A stretch of DNA of 62,379 nt, taken from an uncultured Mycobacterium sp. Lineage in GTDB: Bacteria; Actinomycetota; Actinomycetes; Mycobacteriales; Mycobacteriaceae. Where the stretch lies: NCBI GenBank assembly GCA_900078375.1, contig FLQS01000033.1, positions 1 to 62,379 on the forward strand. The letters run 5' to 3'. Below, piece by piece: positions 24,802-32,280 of this stretch. The position numbers were made by a program, and so were the translations under genes. The notes under the pieces were generated by a model. It had not been told where the DNA came from, did no database searches, and saw nothing but the letters and a program-made list of their open reading frames with translations. Position 1 is the first letter of the stretch. Each line of letters opens with the position of its first letter.

Positions 24802-26205
24802 ATGCAAACCGAATCAACCTTTGCGGACCTTGGCGTGCCCGCACCATTGGTGCGCGCCCTGTCCGACAACGGTATTTCCCAGCCCTTCCCCATCCAGATC
24901 TCGACCCTGCCCGACACCTTGGCCGGCCGCGACGTGCTGGGCCGCGGCAAGACCGGCAGCGGCAAGACGCTGGCGTTCGCCATTCCGCTGGCCAGCAGGC
25001 TGGCCGGCACCACGCGGCGTGCGGCACGGCCCTCGGGCCTGGTGCTGGCACCCACCCGCGAGCTGGCCACCCAGATCACCGCGGCGCTGCAGCCGCTGGC
25101 TGAGGCCTCCGGCCTGCGGGTCACCACCATCTTCGGTGGGGTGCCGCAGAGCAGGCAGGTCAGCGCCCTGAAGTCCGGCGTCGACATTGTCGTCGCCTGC
25201 CCGGGACGCCTCGAAGACCTGATGCGCCAGCGCCAGATCACCCTCGACGCCGTGCAGATCACCGTGATCGACGAGGCCGACCACATGGCCGACCTGGGCT
25301 TCCTGCCCGGCGTCACTCGGATTCTGGCGGCCACCCCCGCCGGCGGGCAGCGCTTGCTGTTCTCGGCCACGCTGGACAACGGCGTCGACAAGCTGGTCAC
25401 CCGGTTCCTGCGTAACCAGGTATCGCACGCCGTCGACTCCGACCAGTCGCCGGTGGACGCGATGACCCATCACGTGTTCCACGTGGCCAACGTCGACGCC
25501 AAGAAGCAACTGGTGCACACGCTGGCCTCCGGAACCGGGCGTCGAATCCTGTTCCTGCGCACCAAACATCACGCCCGAAAGCTAGCCAAGCAGCTGACTG
25601 AGGCCGGAATCCCGTCAGTTGACTTGCACGGCAACCTTTCTCAGCCGGCACGCGACCGCAACCTGGCGGCATTCTCCGCCGGCACGGCGCGGGTGCTGGT
25701 CGCCACCGACATCGCCGCTCGCGGCGTCCACGTCGACGACGTGGAGCTGGTGGTACACATCGACCCACCCGCCGAGCACAAGGCATACCTGCACCGCTCG
25801 GGCCGTACCGCACGCGCGGGCCGGGCCGGCGACGTGGTGACTGTGGTGCTACCCGAGCAGCGCCGCGATACTCAGGCATTGCTGCGCAAGGCCGGCATCA
25901 ACGTTGCGCCCCAACAGGTTTCGGCCGACTCGGCGGAAGTTCACGCCCTCGTCGGCGAGGTCGCTCCTTACCAGCAGCCGGCGGTCGTTCCGGCCGCCGC
26001 GCCGCAACGCCGCTCCCCCGCTCAGGGCCGCCCCCCTCGTGGTGGGCAGTCCGGCGGTGGTCAGCGCGGCGGTGGTCAGCGCAGTGGTGGTCAGCGCAGT
26101 GCTGGTCAGCGCGGTGGCGGCCAGCACAACGGTAGTCAGCCTGGCGGTGGCCAACCCGGCCGTCGTCGCTCCAGCCGGCCGAGCTCGGCGGTTGGCACGA
26201 AATAG
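24802..26205 (+). CDS. DEAD-box RNA helicase (RhlE-like)
   Basis: A 467-residue ATP-dependent RNA helicase. In order: Q-motif region FADLGVPAPLVRALSDNG with FPIQ, Walker A GKTGSGKT, APTRELA, DEAD box in VIDEADHMADLGF, SAT in LLFSATLDNG, and the second RecA domain ending HRSGRTARAGRAGDV. The C-terminal 60 residues are Gly/Gln/Arg-rich repeats (GGQRGGGQRSGGQ), a typical RNA-binding tail. GAAAGG precedes the ATG at 24802. It is followed after 76 bases by cspA on the same strand, so a cold-induced RNA-remodelling unit is likely. The frame is open far upstream, but only from here does the protein match the family. Confidence 0.93.
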   Translation: MQTESTFADLGVPAPLVRALSDNGISQPFPIQISTLPDTLAGRDVLGRGKTGSGKTLAFAIPLASRLAGTTRRAARPSGLVLAPTRELATQITAALQPLAEASGLRVTTIFGGVPQSRQVSALKSGVDIVVACPGRLEDLMRQRQITLDAVQITVIDEADHMADLGFLPGVTRILAATPAGGQRLLFSATLDNGVDKLVTRFLRNQVSHAVDSDQSPVDAMTHHVFHVANVDAKKQLVHTLASGTGRRILFLRTKHHARKLAKQLTEAGIPSVDLHGNLSQPARDRNLAAFSAGTARVLVATDIAARGVHVDDVELVVHIDPPAEHKAYLHRSGRTARAGRAGDVVTVVLPEQRRDTQALLRKAGINVAPQQVSADSAEVHALVGEVAPYQQPAVVPAAAPQRRSPAQGRPPRGGQSGGGQRGGGQRSGGQRSAGQRGGGQHNGSQPGGGQPGRRRSSRPSSAVGTK

Positions 26206-26238
26206 ATTTCGTCCCGGCGATCCCGCCGGAACGAAGCA

Positions 26239-26260
26239 TTGGATGTCTTCGGACATCCAA
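26239..26260 (+). promoter_or_regulatory. UUCG-capped hairpin upstream of cspA
   Basis: A perfect 9-bp stem, TTGGATGTC and GACATCCAA, closed by the tetraloop TTCG, in the 76-base helicase-cspA gap and 21 bases before the cspA ATG. UUCG loops are exceptionally stable. There is no T-run, so a processing or stabilising element, or a temperature-sensitive leader element for cspA, is more likely than a plain terminator. Confidence 0.65.
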
Positions 26261-26281
26261 CTGAAGAAAGAAGAAAGACAG

Positions 26282-26485
26282 ATGGCACAGGGAACTGTGA
26301 AATGGTTCAACGGCGAAAAGGGCTTCGGCTTCATCGCTCCCGACAGTGGCGATCAGGATCTGTTCGTCCACTACTCGGAAATCCAGGGCAGCGGCTTCAA
26401 GTCGCTCGAGGAGAACCAGCGTGTTCAGTTCGAGGTAGGACAGGGACCCAAGGGTCCCCAGGCGACGCAAGTCTCCGCGGTCTGA
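26282..26485 (+). CDS. cspA: Cold-shock protein CspA
   Basis: A 67-residue cold-shock domain protein with both RNA-binding motifs: GTVKWFNGEKGFGFI (RNP1 KGFGFI) and DLFVHYSEI (RNP2 LFVHY). It starts MAQGTVKWFN, the standard mycobacterial CspA opening, at ATG 26282, with a purine-rich AAGAAAGAAGAAAG stretch just upstream. It is a cytoplasmic RNA chaperone acting on single-stranded RNA. It shares a probable transcript with the DEAD-box helicase at 24802..26205 and is followed at once by a strong terminator. Confidence 0.96.
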   Translation: MAQGTVKWFNGEKGFGFIAPDSGDQDLFVHYSEIQGSGFKSLEENQRVQFEVGQGPKGPQATQVSAV

Positions 26486-26504
26486 TCGAACCCCAATACC
26501 ACCA

Positions 26505-26549
26505 CCAAGGGCTGGTACGGCAATGCCGTACCAGCCCTTGGCTTTTGGT
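26505..26549. terminator. Strong intrinsic terminator after cspA
   Basis: An 18-base arm CCAAGGGCTGGTACGGCA is followed after one base by its exact complement (26524-26541), then CTTTTGGTT. This is the longest perfect hairpin I saw in the window. It also lies just past the stop of the convergent DUF5994 gene (26549) and can serve both strands. Confidence 0.9.
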
Positions 26550-27067
26550 TATGCCTTGGAAATATCGACGGCGGAAACTCCGACGGAGGGACCGGCCGGC
26601 GTCCGGGCCGATGCGCTTTGCGCGCGCGCGGCGCGTATCACCTGATCAGCCACCGCATACTCCGGAACATCCTGGTCGTCACCGATGAGCGGCAAGGTGG
26701 CCGCCCGCCGCATCACCATCCGGCCCAGCGCCTGGGTCGTCGTGTGCGGGATCACCAGCAGTCGCGCGCATCCGTTTTTGCCGACGATGACCATGATCCG
26801 TTGACGACTGTCGTTCCATCGCATGGCCCGCATCGCGGTCGCGAAATGGGCATCCAAGATCGGCGCCGCGGCAGTTGCCGACCAGTTGATATCGATGTCG
26901 ACGATCTCACCCAGTGGCGCGTGCAGCACGTCGATCAGGTCGGGTAGTTCACTGGCCAGCGAGCCGGTGCGTGGCCACCACGCTCCGTCGATGTCACCGC
27001 CCAGGATTCCGTTGAGGCTGAGCCGAACCGGGCTGGCCCTACGGCGCGGCCCGCGCATACCGTTCAC
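26549..27067 (-). CDS. DUF5994 family protein (copy 1)
   Basis: A 172-residue cytoplasmic protein with the DUF5994 pattern: GDIDGAWWPRTGSLASELPD (about residues 24-43), then LIDVLHAPLGEI, a beta-rich middle with MRWNDSRQRIMVIVGKNG, and RLLVIPHTTTQALGRMVMRR. The function of this actinobacterial family is unknown. GTG at 27067 is the annotated start; an in-frame ATG three codons later is equally plausible. A second family member is at 34684..35142. The gene converges on cspA and shares its terminator. Confidence 0.8.
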   Translation of the reverse strand: MNGMRGPRRRASPVRLSLNGILGGDIDGAWWPRTGSLASELPDLIDVLHAPLGEIVDIDINWSATAAAPILDAHFATAMRAMRWNDSRQRIMVIVGKNGCARLLVIPHTTTQALGRMVMRRAATLPLIGDDQDVPEYAVADQVIRAARAQSASARTPAGPSVGVSAVDISKA

Positions 27068-27199
27068 GAGAACGCTGCGGCACTAGCGATGTGATCCATT
27101 GGCGTTCCTCACGCAGCAGATTGGTCGATCCGCGGACAACCTGCGAAACGGACCATCCTCGACACTACTCTGCAGAGCCAGTGGATTCTCCGAGCCACC

Positions 27200-27799
27200 T
27201 CACTTCGGTGGTTCGACGAGGTCCCTGATCGTTGTGCAGACCGAGGTGAGAGTGCGCTCGTCACGAGTGGACAAAGTCAGCACGAATGCGCCCTGGATCA
27301 GAGCTAGCACCGCGTCGGCGAGGTCCTCACTGGGGCGGTCCCTACGGATGTCGCCACGCTCCTGCCCCGCCGTGAGCAGCGTCGAGAGCTGGCTCTTCCA
27401 CGACCCGATCTGCGTGGCCAGCTGTGGCCGGAAGTAGTCGGACGTCGCGCCCATCTCGGTGGAGAACTTCCCCGTCAGACATGCGGTCTGAAAGCCGGAC
27501 TTGATGAAGATCTGCGACATGTCCTTGAAGTAGCCAATCAGTTGCTCGACCGTGGACAGGTCCGTCCGAGCGAACCACTTCGTGAACAGCCCGCCCTGGA
27601 ACCCGATGTAGCGGTCGAGGACAGCGTGAGCGAACGCATCCTTGGATCCGAAGTGGTGATAGAACGACCCCTTCGGAACGCCGGCCTCGGCCAGCACGGC
27701 GTCGATCGTGGTCCCGTGGAAGCCGTTCTCGTAGAACAGCTTGATCCCCGCGCGCAGCAGCCGCTCCTTGTGCGGGAGGACCGCTTCCTGGGTTGTCAT
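27200..27799 (-). CDS. TetR/AcrR-family transcriptional repressor
   Basis: A 199-residue TetR regulator. The N-terminal helix-turn-helix reads LFYENGFHGTTIDAVLAEAG followed by VPKGSFYHHFGSKDAF (about residues 20-56). The C-terminal ligand domain contains ACLTGKFSTEMGATSDYF, like the TetR_C_6/YxaF-LmrA type. It is divergent from the methyltransferase at 27983..28792, and the gap holds an array of TAGAC-type repeats (27865..27953). That points to autoregulation and control of the methyltransferase in response to a small molecule. Confidence 0.92.
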   Translation of the reverse strand: MTTQEAVLPHKERLLRAGIKLFYENGFHGTTIDAVLAEAGVPKGSFYHHFGSKDAFAHAVLDRYIGFQGGLFTKWFARTDLSTVEQLIGYFKDMSQIFIKSGFQTACLTGKFSTEMGATSDYFRPQLATQIGSWKSQLSTLLTAGQERGDIRRDRPSEDLADAVLALIQGAFVLTLSTRDERTLTSVCTTIRDLVEPPK

Positions 27800-27864
27800 T
27801 CGAGCCGCCTTCGATATGCGCCGCTGAGGTGGGCTTTTCCACTATAGGGCGGTTTCGCCGACCA

Positions 27865-27953
27865 CTAGACCGAGTGGACTAGACCACATCGTCCAATTTA
27901 TGTGGCCTAGACCACATCGTCTAGACCATTCCGTCTAGACGATTTAGTCTAGC
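27865..27953. promoter_or_regulatory. Operator array of CTAGAC/GTCTAG repeats
   Basis: The gap between the divergent TetR and methyltransferase genes holds at least six copies of CTAGAC, GTCTAG or close variants in 90 bases. The 15-base unit CTAGACCACATCGTC occurs exactly twice (27879-27893 and 27907-27921, spacing 28). Downstream are palindromic GTCTAGAC copies (around 27918 and 27933) and a final AGTCTAG. The pattern indicates several TetR dimers binding side by side. Confidence 0.75.
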
Positions 27954-27982
27954 GCGAGGGGTCAAGCGAACGGAGGACATCC

Positions 27983-28792
27983 ATGAGCACCACCTACACA
28001 CTCGGACACGAGGACAGTGAGGTTCGCCGACTGCTGCTACAGGGCCGGGTGTACCGGGCGGACACCAGACACGCGCTGCTGATGGCGGGGCTGAAACCGG
28101 GGATGCGGGTCCTCGACGTCGGCTCCGGTCCGGGAGACGTTTCGTTCCTGGCCGCCGAACTCGTCGGGCCAACCGGTTCGGTGCATGGTGTCGACGCCGC
28201 GGACATCGTGCACCTGGCCCGCTCCCGCGCCGCCGAACAGGGCTGGACCAACGTGTCGTTCACCCAATCGGCGCTCGACGAACTGGTATTGGACGAGCCC
28301 GTCGACGCCGTCATCGGGCGGCTGATCCTCATGCATCTCCCCGACCCCGTCGCCGCGCTACGCCGGCTCGCGGGCCTGGTCCGGCCGGGCGGCATAGTCG
28401 CCTTCGCCGAGAATGACATCGCGGCGGTCCGCAGCTACCCGGAGATCCCGTCCTTCCGCACGGTCACCGACGCGGTCGCGCGATCGTTCGAATCGCTGGG
28501 GCTCGATATCTCGTTCGGACCCAAACTAGGCACGCTGTTCCAGGAGGCCGGTCTGGGCATACCGCGGATGGCCGTGGGTGCGCCGATGGGCGGCGCCGAC
28601 GATATCGACTTGTTGACCTACGCCGTCGAGATCTGGCGACTGGTGTATCCGATCGCCGACGGGCTCGGGCTTACGGGCGGCGATGTGCCCGCCCCCGACG
28701 AGATGCTCCCGGTGCTGCAACGCGACGTAGCCGCCGCACAAGCCAGCATCATGATGCCCCCACAGATCACGGCCTGGGTACGGGTGCGGTGA
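27983..28792 (+). CDS. Class I SAM-dependent methyltransferase (UbiE-like)
   Basis: A 269-residue methyltransferase. Motif I is MRVLDVGSGPGDVSFLAAEL (about residues 41-60), followed by HGVDAADIVHLARSRAAEQG and LPDPVAALRRLAGLVRPGG typical of the UbiE/ubiquinone group. The C-terminal part (about 165-269) is a helical substrate domain. CGGAGG a few bases upstream fixes the start at ATG 27983. It is controlled, by position, by the TetR protein at 27200..27799 through the operator array. Substrate unknown; a xenobiotic or secondary metabolite is plausible because TetR repression implies an inducer. Confidence 0.88.
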   Translation: MSTTYTLGHEDSEVRRLLLQGRVYRADTRHALLMAGLKPGMRVLDVGSGPGDVSFLAAELVGPTGSVHGVDAADIVHLARSRAAEQGWTNVSFTQSALDELVLDEPVDAVIGRLILMHLPDPVAALRRLAGLVRPGGIVAFAENDIAAVRSYPEIPSFRTVTDAVARSFESLGLDISFGPKLGTLFQEAGLGIPRMAVGAPMGGADDIDLLTYAVEIWRLVYPIADGLGLTGGDVPAPDEMLPVLQRDVAAAQASIMMPPQITAWVRVR

Positions 28793-28977
28793 TGGTCGCC
28801 ATCGGAACCGGCGGTCTGTCGCCGGCACGCTTCCTGAGCCGGGTCATGGAATGGCTGCGGGCACCCGCGTTCGCCGAGCGGCACGGTGAAACCCAGGACA
28901 AGAGAAGGCATTACCCACCGCAGCGGGCCAGCTTCGTCGAGCAGGCGTCGATGTCGCGGGAAATGTTCCGGCTTTAG
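28792..28977 (+). CDS. Small hypothetical protein after the methyltransferase
   Basis: A 61-residue reading frame overlapping the methyltransferase stop (TGATG). It has a possible amphipathic start (SPARFLSRVMEWLRA) and a polar, basic remainder with no recognisable domain. Translational coupling is the only support. It ends six bases before the convergent transglutaminase gene. It may be a real small protein or a chance frame. Confidence 0.35.
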   Translation: MVAIGTGGLSPARFLSRVMEWLRAPAFAERHGETQDKRRHYPPQRASFVEQASMSREMFRL

Positions 28978-28982
28978 TCAGC

Positions 28983-29786
28983 TCACCCGATCGAGACCAG
29001 TTCATGGATCGAGTCCACGGGCAGATCGCCGTCGACGATCGCCATGACCTCCAGCCATTGCAGCACGATGGAACCCTTGTGGTTGTCCAGGAATGCGATA
29101 TCCGCCGCGTCGCGACCCGTGGCGATCCGCACCAGCGATTGCCGTGGCGCCAGCAGCGTTCCATCCACGACCCGCCACTGCCCGTTCACGTACGCCTCCG
29201 CAACGGCATGGAAGTCCATCGGGTACAGGCCCGGCGCATACACCGATACGACGCGGGCGGGCACATTGACCGCCCGCAGAAGAGCGACCACCAGATGCGC
29301 GTAGTCGCGGCATACGCCTGCGCCGGCCAGCAAGGTGTCCACCGCTCCATCGATCGGATCGCTAGAGCCGGGAACGTAATTCAATCGGGTGCCGACCCAC
29401 AGCGACACCTTCTCCAACAGGGTCTCCGAGTCGAGGTAATTGCCGAATTCCGTTGCGGCAAAGCCATAGAATTTGTCGGCCTCGGCGTATCGACTGGGGC
29501 GCAGGTACATTGACAGGTCGTACTCGGTGACCGGCGCGGGGTTGGTCCGGCCGGTGATCGTCGCCTCGTAGGCGACCTTCAGGTTGCCCACCGGCACATC
29601 GAGTTTGTGGATGCGGTTGCCGTGCGTCCCGCTGATCTCCATCGCCGAGATCGGGGATCCGTTCAAAACGAACGACAACGCCTCGGAGACCGAGGTGCCC
29701 GGATGCGGCGCGACGGCGATCTGGAACTCCAGGGTCGTCGGGCCGGTGATCTCGACCTCGAGCGCTGCGCCCACTTCTCGCTTCAT
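28983..29786 (-). CDS. Transglutaminase-like cysteine protease-fold protein
   Basis: A 267-residue protein of the transglutaminase-like superfamily. The N-terminal part (about 1-100) is the beta-rich bacterial transglutaminase N-domain. The core shows the catalytic Cys in GAGVCRDYAHL, His in YPMDFHAVAEAYV and Asp in WRVVDGT. It has no signal peptide. Most bacterial members are amidases or peptidases rather than cross-linkers. It is the last gene of a four-gene operon with GT4, toroid and GH130 genes, joined by an ATGA overlap to GH130 at 29783..31261. Its link to glycan metabolism is unusual and its target unknown. Confidence 0.85.
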   Translation of the reverse strand: MKREVGAALEVEITGPTTLEFQIAVAPHPGTSVSEALSFVLNGSPISAMEISGTHGNRIHKLDVPVGNLKVAYEATITGRTNPAPVTEYDLSMYLRPSRYAEADKFYGFAATEFGNYLDSETLLEKVSLWVGTRLNYVPGSSDPIDGAVDTLLAGAGVCRDYAHLVVALLRAVNVPARVVSVYAPGLYPMDFHAVAEAYVNGQWRVVDGTLLAPRQSLVRIATGRDAADIAFLDNHKGSIVLQWLEVMAIVDGDLPVDSIHELVSIG

Positions 29787-31261
29787 TCGCGCAACGCCGA
29801 CAGCAGTTCGCGCAGCGGAACGGTGGCGAAGCCGATCGCGGCGTCGCCAATCCCGTAGGGCAGCACCAGGGTGTCAGCGTGAACGAGCGCGCCGCAGGAG
29901 TAGACCACATTGGGAACGTACCCGTTCTGCTCGTCTGCGGCAGGACTCAGCAGCGGCTCGTGCAGACGGCCCAGCACTTTCGTCGGGTCATTGAGATCGA
30001 GCATGACCGCACCTATGCGGTAGGTACGCATTGGGCCGACCCCGTGCGTGAGCACCAGCCATCCGGCTTCGGTTTCAATCGGTGAACCACAGTTACCCAG
30101 TTGCAGCACTTCCCACGGGGCCTCCGAGCGCTGGAACGGTTGCGCCTCTGTCCACACAAAGGGGCGATCCGAGTACGTGATCGAATTCGACTCGCGGTCA
30201 GCCCTCGACAGCGCGGCGTATCGGCCATTGATGCGACGGGGAAATAGCGCCAAACCCTTGTTCGCCGCGGCATACCCAACCATCGGAGTCGAGGTGAATG
30301 ACCGGAAGTCAGCCGTCTTCAGCAGCTGCTGGCTGATGCACGACCCGTTATAGGCGGTGTACGTGGCGAAGAAGTTTGTCGAGCCGTCGTCGTCGACGAA
30401 GCGAACGAATCGGGCGTCTTCCATCCCGACCGACTCGGCCGCGGTGGCGGGCCATAAAACCCGTTCGGAAAGCGGAATCCGGGGCGCGAACTCGACCGCG
30501 TAGCTCCTGTCGGCGATGGCCCGAATGTCCGAGATGGTCTCCAGCGCACGTCCGCGGGTAATCACGTTGGCTTCGAGAAGGGTCAATCGACGCTCCAGGT
30601 CGGCTCGACTGAACCGCTCACCGAGCGCATCGAAGACGTAGTTGGCTGCCTCCCCCGCACCGTCGAGCCGGCTTAACTCGTGGCGGAAGGTTGCAGCATC
30701 CAGGAGAGTCGGCGACGCCAATCCGACTGTTGCGAGCGCGGCCGGAGGATCGATCTTGGGCTGCCCAGACTCATCGATCACCCCGGTCCGAAATCCGATC
30801 GAGGACCGGTGGCCTTCGCCGATGCCCCGCACGCTCATCACGAATCGCAGACTGCCCGCAGCCGCCCCGGTCTGGTCCCAGTGCGGCACGATACTGGGGT
30901 TGCACAGGGCGGCCCCTTCGATCGCATACTCGCCCGTGAACGCGGCACCCAATAACAACATTCGGGCATCGGTCACTTGTGCGCCAGGGCGTAACCGATC
31001 GGCGAGTTCACGCGCGTGCCGGCGAAACGTATCGCCGAGGTTGCGGTGCCGGCTGTCGAATCGGGTGATGACATCGTCCAGCGAGCTCAATACCTCGTCT
31101 TCGCTCAACGCCAGGATGCGTGCCAGCACCGCACCCGCCCGTGAATCCCGGTGCTCGAAACCTTCCTGCCCGGGTATGAAGAGCCGGGTGACGACCCGCG
31201 ATGGATCGGCCGCCAGCCGCACTGGAGCGCGCTTGACGAGGCTGGCCTTCATCGACGTCAT
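29783..31261 (-). CDS. Glycoside hydrolase family 130 (mannoside phosphorylase-like)
   Basis: A 492-residue GH130-type protein. The five-bladed propeller part is marked by LCNPSIVPHWDQ, VGMEDARFVRFVDDDGS, GLALFPRRINGRYAALSR, LGNCGSPIETEAGWLVLTHG and GYVPNVVYSCGAL. About 100 N-terminal residues precede the propeller, longer than in the core family. GH130 enzymes phosphorolyse or hydrolyse beta-mannosides, often beta-1,2-mannan, through a single proton-donor Asp. The gene overlaps its neighbours on both sides by ATGA, between a toroid protein (31258..32280) and a transglutaminase (28983..29786). Cytoplasmic. Mannoside specificity is family knowledge, not shown here. Confidence 0.85.
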   Translation of the reverse strand: MTSMKASLVKRAPVRLAADPSRVVTRLFIPGQEGFEHRDSRAGAVLARILALSEDEVLSSLDDVITRFDSRHRNLGDTFRRHARELADRLRPGAQVTDARMLLLGAAFTGEYAIEGAALCNPSIVPHWDQTGAAAGSLRFVMSVRGIGEGHRSSIGFRTGVIDESGQPKIDPPAALATVGLASPTLLDAATFRHELSRLDGAGEAANYVFDALGERFSRADLERRLTLLEANVITRGRALETISDIRAIADRSYAVEFAPRIPLSERVLWPATAAESVGMEDARFVRFVDDDGSTNFFATYTAYNGSCISQQLLKTADFRSFTSTPMVGYAAANKGLALFPRRINGRYAALSRADRESNSITYSDRPFVWTEAQPFQRSEAPWEVLQLGNCGSPIETEAGWLVLTHGVGPMRTYRIGAVMLDLNDPTKVLGRLHEPLLSPAADEQNGYVPNVVYSCGALVHADTLVLPYGIGDAAIGFATVPLRELLSALRE

Positions 31262-32280
31262 CTCTGTAGCAACGATATTCGCTGGGCGTGCTGCAACGTC
31301 GAGATGACGGCCAGTGTCGACTCCGTCCCCTGATTGCGGTTGACGCCCTCGGCCTGCAATGCGTCAAATCCGCCGCCGGTCTCGGGGTCCCACATGACCT
31401 GGCCGGTGTCGTTGGCGCCGGTGAACCAGGACGCGGCGAGGCGCACTCCGTCGTTCCATCTCTCGGCGGGGTCGACGGCAGCGGCCCGAGCGCACGCGTC
31501 GGCCAGACTCGAAACTTCAATCGGCTGCTGATCGAATGCGGGGCCGACCTCGCCCGGGCCCCGTCCGACGACTGGAGTCGGCGACAAGTGGTCACCGGAG
31601 GTTTCGAGGTCCAGAAGCCACCCCAGCAGGTCCAGGCCCCGCTGCCAAAGATTGGCCGCCTCCAACGCGACGCCCGCGGCGATGATCGCCTCGGCGAGCA
31701 CCGCATTGGCGTAGCTGAGCCTCGGCTCGGGCCACGGCCAATCAGGATCACCGTTGGGCTTGGGCAACGAGATCGCATAGTCGGTGATCAATTTGCGGGC
31801 AGCGCGATGATCAGGTTGGGCCGCAAGAACTTCCGCGGCGCCCAGTGCCGCGTACGCCATCGCGCGCGGTGATGGCGAACGTACCTGAGCAGCGCGTTCG
31901 AACTGTACGAGCGCTGATTTGCGCACCCAGACAACGTCGCTACGCCCTACCGCGGTGCCGAGCCCCCACAGGCATCTGCCCCAACAGTCGTCCAGGTTGG
32001 GCTGGTCCATCCAGGTGCCCGCGGCGTTCATCCGGTTGCGGCAGGCACCCGTCAGCGCCTGCGCGTCGCCCAGGAACCGCAGGGCAACACCAGCCAGGCG
32101 GTTGACTTCACCGGACGAATCGGGCTCGCGGCAGGCGACGACCAGAACCCGGGCCATGTCGTCGGTGCGGTAGCCGTGCTCGGGCTGTGGCTGATCCAGG
32201 CACGCATGCCCGAAGGTTCCGCGATGGTCAGTCATCCGCAGCAGCTGACTGAAGATCGGGGTCGGTATGTCGCTGGTCAT
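31258..32280 (-). CDS. Alpha/alpha-toroid carbohydrate-associated protein
   Basis: A 340-residue protein made almost wholly of alpha-helical repeats with Trp/Gly-rich turns: HGYRTDDMARVLVVACREP, WMDQPNLDDCWGRCLWGLG and DWPWPEPRLSYANAVLAEA. The pattern is that of an (alpha/alpha)6 toroid, as in several glycosidases and epimerases. I do not recognise an exact family; companions of GH130/GT4 genes of this type are sometimes annotated as glycosyltransferase-associated. The start ATG at 32280 overlaps the GT4 stop by ATGA, and an upstream reading to 32349 would overlap it heavily. It probably handles the same saccharide as GH130. Confidence 0.7.
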   Translation of the reverse strand: MTSDIPTPIFSQLLRMTDHRGTFGHACLDQPQPEHGYRTDDMARVLVVACREPDSSGEVNRLAGVALRFLGDAQALTGACRNRMNAAGTWMDQPNLDDCWGRCLWGLGTAVGRSDVVWVRKSALVQFERAAQVRSPSPRAMAYAALGAAEVLAAQPDHRAARKLITDYAISLPKPNGDPDWPWPEPRLSYANAVLAEAIIAAGVALEAANLWQRGLDLLGWLLDLETSGDHLSPTPVVGRGPGEVGPAFDQQPIEVSSLADACARAAAVDPAERWNDGVRLAASWFTGANDTGQVMWDPETGGGFDALQAEGVNRNQGTESTLAVISTLQHAQRISLLQR

